Notes under the pieces: model-generated
Told to the model about the DNA's origin: nothing
Database searches by the model: none
The model's input: only the letters and a program-made list of their open reading frames with translations
Source of the DNA: Megachile rotundata
Taxonomy: Eukaryota; Arthropoda; Insecta; Hymenoptera; Megachilidae
Length of the DNA stretch: 64,000 nt
Assembly (NCBI RefSeq): GCF_050947335.1
Contig: NW_027473349.1
Coordinates: forward strand, 372,001-436,000
Direction: 5' to 3'
Translations under genes and position numbers: made by a program
Shown: one piece after another, positions 61,624 to 64,000 of the stretch
Layout: each line of letters starts with the position of its first letter
Position numbering within the stretch: position 1 is the first letter of the stretch

Positions 61624-63273
61624 TGATTGTGATTGTGTGATTGTGTGACTGTGTGATTGTGTGATTGTGTGATTGTGTGATTGTGTGATTGTGTGATTGT
61701 GTGATTGTGTGATTGTGTGATTGTGATTGTGTGATTGTGATTGTGTGATTGTGACTGTGTGATTGTGACTGTGTGATTTTGTGAGTGTGTGATTGTGTGA
61801 TTGAGTGATTGTGTGATTGTGTTAATGTGACTGTGTGATTGTGTGAGTGTGTGATTGTGTGATTGAGTGATTGTGTGGTTGTGTGATTGTGTGGTTGTGT
61901 GATTGTGTGATTGTGTGATTGTGTGATTGTGTGACTGTGTGATTGTGTGAGTGTGTGATTGTGTGATTGAGTGATTGTGTGGTTGTGTGATTGTGTGGTT
62001 GTGTGATTGTGTGGTTGTGTGATTGTGTGATTGTGTGATTTTGTGATTGTGTGATTGTGTGATTGTGTGATTGTGTGATTGTGTGATTGTGGTTGTGTGA
62101 TTGTGATTGTGTGATTGTGATTGTGTGATTGTGTCTGTGTGATTGTGTGAGTGTGTGATTGTGTGATTGTGTGATTGTGTGATTGTGTGAGTGTGTGATT
62201 GTGTGATTGTGTGATTGTGTGATTGTGTGATTGTGTAATTGTGATTGTGCGATTGTGTGATTGTGTGATTGTGTGATTGTGTGATTGTGTGATTGTGTGA
62301 TTGTGTGATTGTGAGATAGTGTGATTGTGTGATGGTGTAATCGTGATTGTGTGATTGTGATTGTGTGATTGTGTGATTGTGTGATTGTGACTGTGTGATT
62401 GTGTGAGTGTGTGATTGTGTGATTGAGTGACTGTGTGCTTGTGTGATTGTGTGGTTGTGTGATTGTGTGATTGTGTGATTGTGTGATTGTGTGATTGTGT
62501 GATTGTGTGATTGTGTGATTGTGTGATTGTGTGATTGTGTGATTGTGTGATTGTGTGATTGTGTGATTGTGTGATTGTGTGATTGTGTGATTGTGTGATT
62601 GTGTGATTGTGTGATTGTGGTTGTGTGATTGTGATTGTGTGATTGTGATTGTGTGATTGTGATTGTGTGATTGTGATTGTGTGATTGTGATTGTGTGATT
62701 GTGATTGTGTGATTGTGTGATTGTGTGATTGAGTGATTGTGTGAGTGTGTGGTTGTGTGATTGTGTGATTGTGTGATTGTGTGGTTGTGTGATTGTGTGA
62801 TTGTGTGATTGTGTGATTGTGTGATTGTGTGATTGTGTGATTGTGTGATTGTGTGATTGTGTGATTGTGTGATTGTGTGATTGTGACTGTGCGATTGTGT
62901 GAGTGTGTGATTGTGTGATTGAGTGATTGTGTGCTTGTGTGATTGTGTGGTTGTGTGATTGTGTGATTGTGTGGTTGTGTGATTGTGTGATTGTGTGATT
63001 GTGTGATTGTGTGATTGTGTGATTGTGTGATTGTGTGATGGTGTGATTGTGTGATTGTGTGACTCTGTGATTGTGTGATTGTGTGATTGTGTGATTGTGT
63101 GATTGTGTGATTGTGCGATTGTGTAATTGTGATTGTGTGATTGTGATTGTGTGTACTGTGTGATTGTGTGATTGTGTGATTGTGTGATTGTGTGATTGTG
63201 TGATTGTGTGATTGTGTGATTGTGTGATTGTGAGATTGTGTGATTGTGTGATTGTGTGATTGAGTGATTGTGT

Positions 63274-63454
63274 GACTGCGTGATTGTGTGACTGTGTGAT
63301 TGTGTGACTGCGTGATTGTGTGACCGCGATTGTGTGACCGTGATTGTGTGACCGTGATTTTGTGACAGTGATTGTGTGACCGTGATTGTGTCATCGTGAT
63401 TGTGTGATCGTGATTGTGTGATCGTGATTGTGCAATCGTGATTGTGTGATTGCG
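63274..63454. repeat. Cassette A29 (CATCG subtype)
   Basis: D7 partner of A26, sharing GACAGTG. GTAC 121 bp upstream. Confidence 0.92.
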
Positions 63455-63470
63455 TGATTGTGATTGTGTG

Positions 63471-64000
63471 ATTGTGTGACTGTGTGATTGTGTGATTGTG
63501 TGATTGTGTGATTGTGTGATTGTGTGATTGTGTGATTGTGTGATTGTGTGATTGTGTGATTGTGTGATTGTGTGATTGTGTGATTGTGATTGTGTGATTG
63601 TGATTGTGTGATTGTGATTGTGTGATTGTGATTGTGTGATTGTGATTGTGTGATTGTGATTGTGTGATTGTGATTGTGTGATTGTGATTGTGTGATTGTG
63701 TGATTGTGTGATTGAGTGATTGTGTGAGTGTGTGGTTGTGTGATTGTGTGATTGTGTGATTGTGTGATTGTGTGATTGTGTGATTGTGTGATTGTGTGAT
63801 TGTGTGATTGTGTGATTGTGTGATTGTGTGATTGTGTGATTGTGAGATTGTGTGATTGTGTGATTGTGTGATTGAGTGATTGTGTGACTGCGTGATTGTG
63901 TGACTGTGTGATTGTGTGACTGCGTGATTGTGTGACCGCGATTGTGTGACCGTGATTGTGTTCCCGTGATTTTGTGACCGTGATTGTGTGACCGTGATTG
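63471..64000. repeat. Array continuing past the window end
   Basis: Perfect 8-bp units, a long 6/8 block at 63586-63695, GATTGAG and GAGATTG, then the start of cassette A30, which is cut at base 64,000. Confidence 0.9.
63886..64000. repeat. Cassette A30 (cut by the window end)
   Basis: 5' part only. GTTCCCGTG replaces GTGACCGTG near 63960, an unusual multi-base change. The subtype cannot be read. Confidence 0.88.

Larger units (their letters stand above)
1530..61825. repeat. TTAA landmark module (14 dispersed copies)
   Basis: GTGTTAATGTGACTG occurs with TTAA at 1530, 3824, 5517, 24203, 27906, 35196, 39287, 41607, 45248, 48430, 50756, 53703, 59156 and 61822. The ordinary 8- and 6-bp units cannot form TTAA. 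On the minus strand it is a TAA stop. Confidence 0.88.
804..63156. repeat. GTAC landmark module (37 dispersed copies)
   Basis: Each copy has GCG and GTAATTG variants followed by GATTGTGTGTACTG. GTAC starts at 804, 4791, 8406, 9945, 11478, 12219, 13112, 14303, 15388, 16233, 16904, 17763, 19602, 21419, 27394, 29766, 31529, 32786, 35937, 37258, 38771, 40014, 40857, 44732, 45975, 47914, 49149, 50006, 52785, 52998, 53155, 55004, 56471, 58430, 61141, 61298 and 63153. Positions were counted by eye and could be off by 1-2 bp. Confidence 0.85.
61130..63470. repeat. Segmental duplication D7, copy 2
   Basis: Copy of 52990-55310, holding A28 (GATCG), TTAA 61822 and A29 (CATCG, GACAGTG). Confidence 0.85.
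89..63695. repeat. 6/8-bp alternation blocks (14-bp compound unit, about 40 blocks)
   Basis: Runs of GATTGTGATTGTGT (6 + 8 bp), mostly 60-110 bp long, usually entered by GGTTG and left by GATTGAG, GAGTG, GGTTG. Clear examples: 89-176, 2252-2360, 4077-4155, 6240-6345, 9432-9515, 12866-13000, 22698-22780, 33833-33920, 38213-38320, 44188-44295, 47371-47478, 52133-52205, 55650-55745, 62615-62712 and 63586-63695. The 6-bp unit shifts the 8-bp phase by 2. Confidence 0.85.
1..64000. repeat. Satellite array of 8-bp TGTGATTG units with 6-bp TGATTG variants
   Basis: Every line of the window can be read as tandem TGTGATTG (8 bp) mixed with TGATTG (6 bp, one TG fewer) and single-base variants such as GAGTG, GGTTG, GACTG, GCTTG and GATTTTG. 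Orientation never changes: the G/T-rich strand is + throughout, and neither array edge lies inside the window. The perfect unit has no C, so cytosine marks variant cassettes. The + strand carries TGA once per 24 nt in every frame, whereas the minus strand (CAATCACA) has no stop, which explains the long minus-strand open frames. I see no unique sequence, poly-A tract, terminal inverted repeat or RNA fold. A eukaryotic heterochromatic or subtelomeric satellite is the likely setting; the species cannot be told. Confidence 0.97.

Noticed and set aside
1530..61825. TTAA as transposon target-site scars
   Set aside because: No inserted element or duplicated flanking target is present. TTAA sits in a conserved flank that was copied along with its block.
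1..64000. CRISPR array
   Set aside because: There are no unique spacers of constant length between repeats. The sequence between landmarks is the same 8-bp unit in variable number.
1..64000. Telomere repeat
   Set aside because: The strand is G/T-rich, but the unit lacks the G-runs of known telomere repeats, and no chromosome end or subtelomeric unique sequence is visible.
1..64000. G-quadruplex or Z-DNA tract
   Set aside because: G-runs are mostly single, GG occurs only in GGTTG-type variants, and GATT breaks purine-pyrimidine alternation every 8 bp.
1..64000. Bacterial CRP/FNR-type sites (TGTGA half-sites)
   Set aside because: TGTGA appears in every unit, but the inverted partner TCACA does not occur on the same strand, so no dyad forms.
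1..64000. CENP-B box or known centromeric satellite
   Set aside because: No sequence resembling the CENP-B box is present, and the unit length (8 and 6 bp) does not match alpha or other nucleosome-length satellites.

Overview
The whole window is one uninterrupted satellite array. The + strand is made almost entirely of the 8-bp unit TGTGATTG and a 6-bp form, TGATTG, that lacks one TG dinucleotide. The array enters at base 1 and leaves at base 64,000, always head-to-tail in the same orientation. I found no unique-sequence DNA, gene, RNA gene, transposon, CRISPR array or terminator. An array of this length points to a eukaryotic satellite block such as heterochromatin, a pericentromere or a subtelomere. 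The sequence gives nothing that names the species, and the array is not a known telomere repeat.

The + strand is nearly free of C. A perfect unit is T 50%, G 37.5%, A 12.5%, C 0%. Almost all C, and so almost all CpG, sits in two short cassettes with a fixed internal order. Cassette A is about 180 bp with 30 copies, the last cut by the window end. It runs GACTGCG, GACTGTG, GACTGCG, GACCGCG, several GACCGTG, CATCGTG or GATCGTG, further GATCGTG, a dyad GATTGTGCAATC, then GATTGCG. Cassette B is about 110-124 bp with 9 copies. It carries GACCGTG, GGCCGTG, GACCGTG, GATTGCG and three GATCG units. Other landmarks are a GTAC module (37 copies by eye), a TTAA module (14 copies) and blocks of alternating 6- and 8-bp units.

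These landmarks follow a grammar. GTAC precedes 22 A cassettes at distances that all fit an 8-bp ladder (25, 33, 113, 121, 137, 145 or 153 bp). It precedes 7 of 9 B cassettes at 263 or 279 bp. TTAA follows an A cassette of the GATCG subtype (8 cases) or a B cassette (5 cases), with one orphan. From about 37 kb to 56 kb, A subtypes alternate strictly.

Layout: 1-7.7 kb is a 3,987-bp segmental duplication. 7.7-23 kb is a mosaic carrying only the CATCG subtype of A, with local duplications of about 853 bp, 0.88-0.89 kb and 6.27 kb offset. 24.2-29.7 kb is a 3,703-bp duplication. 31.7-37.5 kb holds a pair about 4.46 kb apart. 33.6-49.8 kb holds a block of about 2.57 kb in four copies, one partial. 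38-43.6 kb is repeated at 47.2-52.7 kb (9,149-bp offset). 53-55.3 kb is repeated at 61.1-63.5 kb (about 8.14 kb offset). Copies share private point variants and mostly differ by whole repeat units, as expected from unequal exchange plus slippage.

Long open frames exist on the minus strand only because CAATCACA contains no stop in any frame. All three frames give the same cyclic octapeptide (TQSHNHTI). I do not call them genes.
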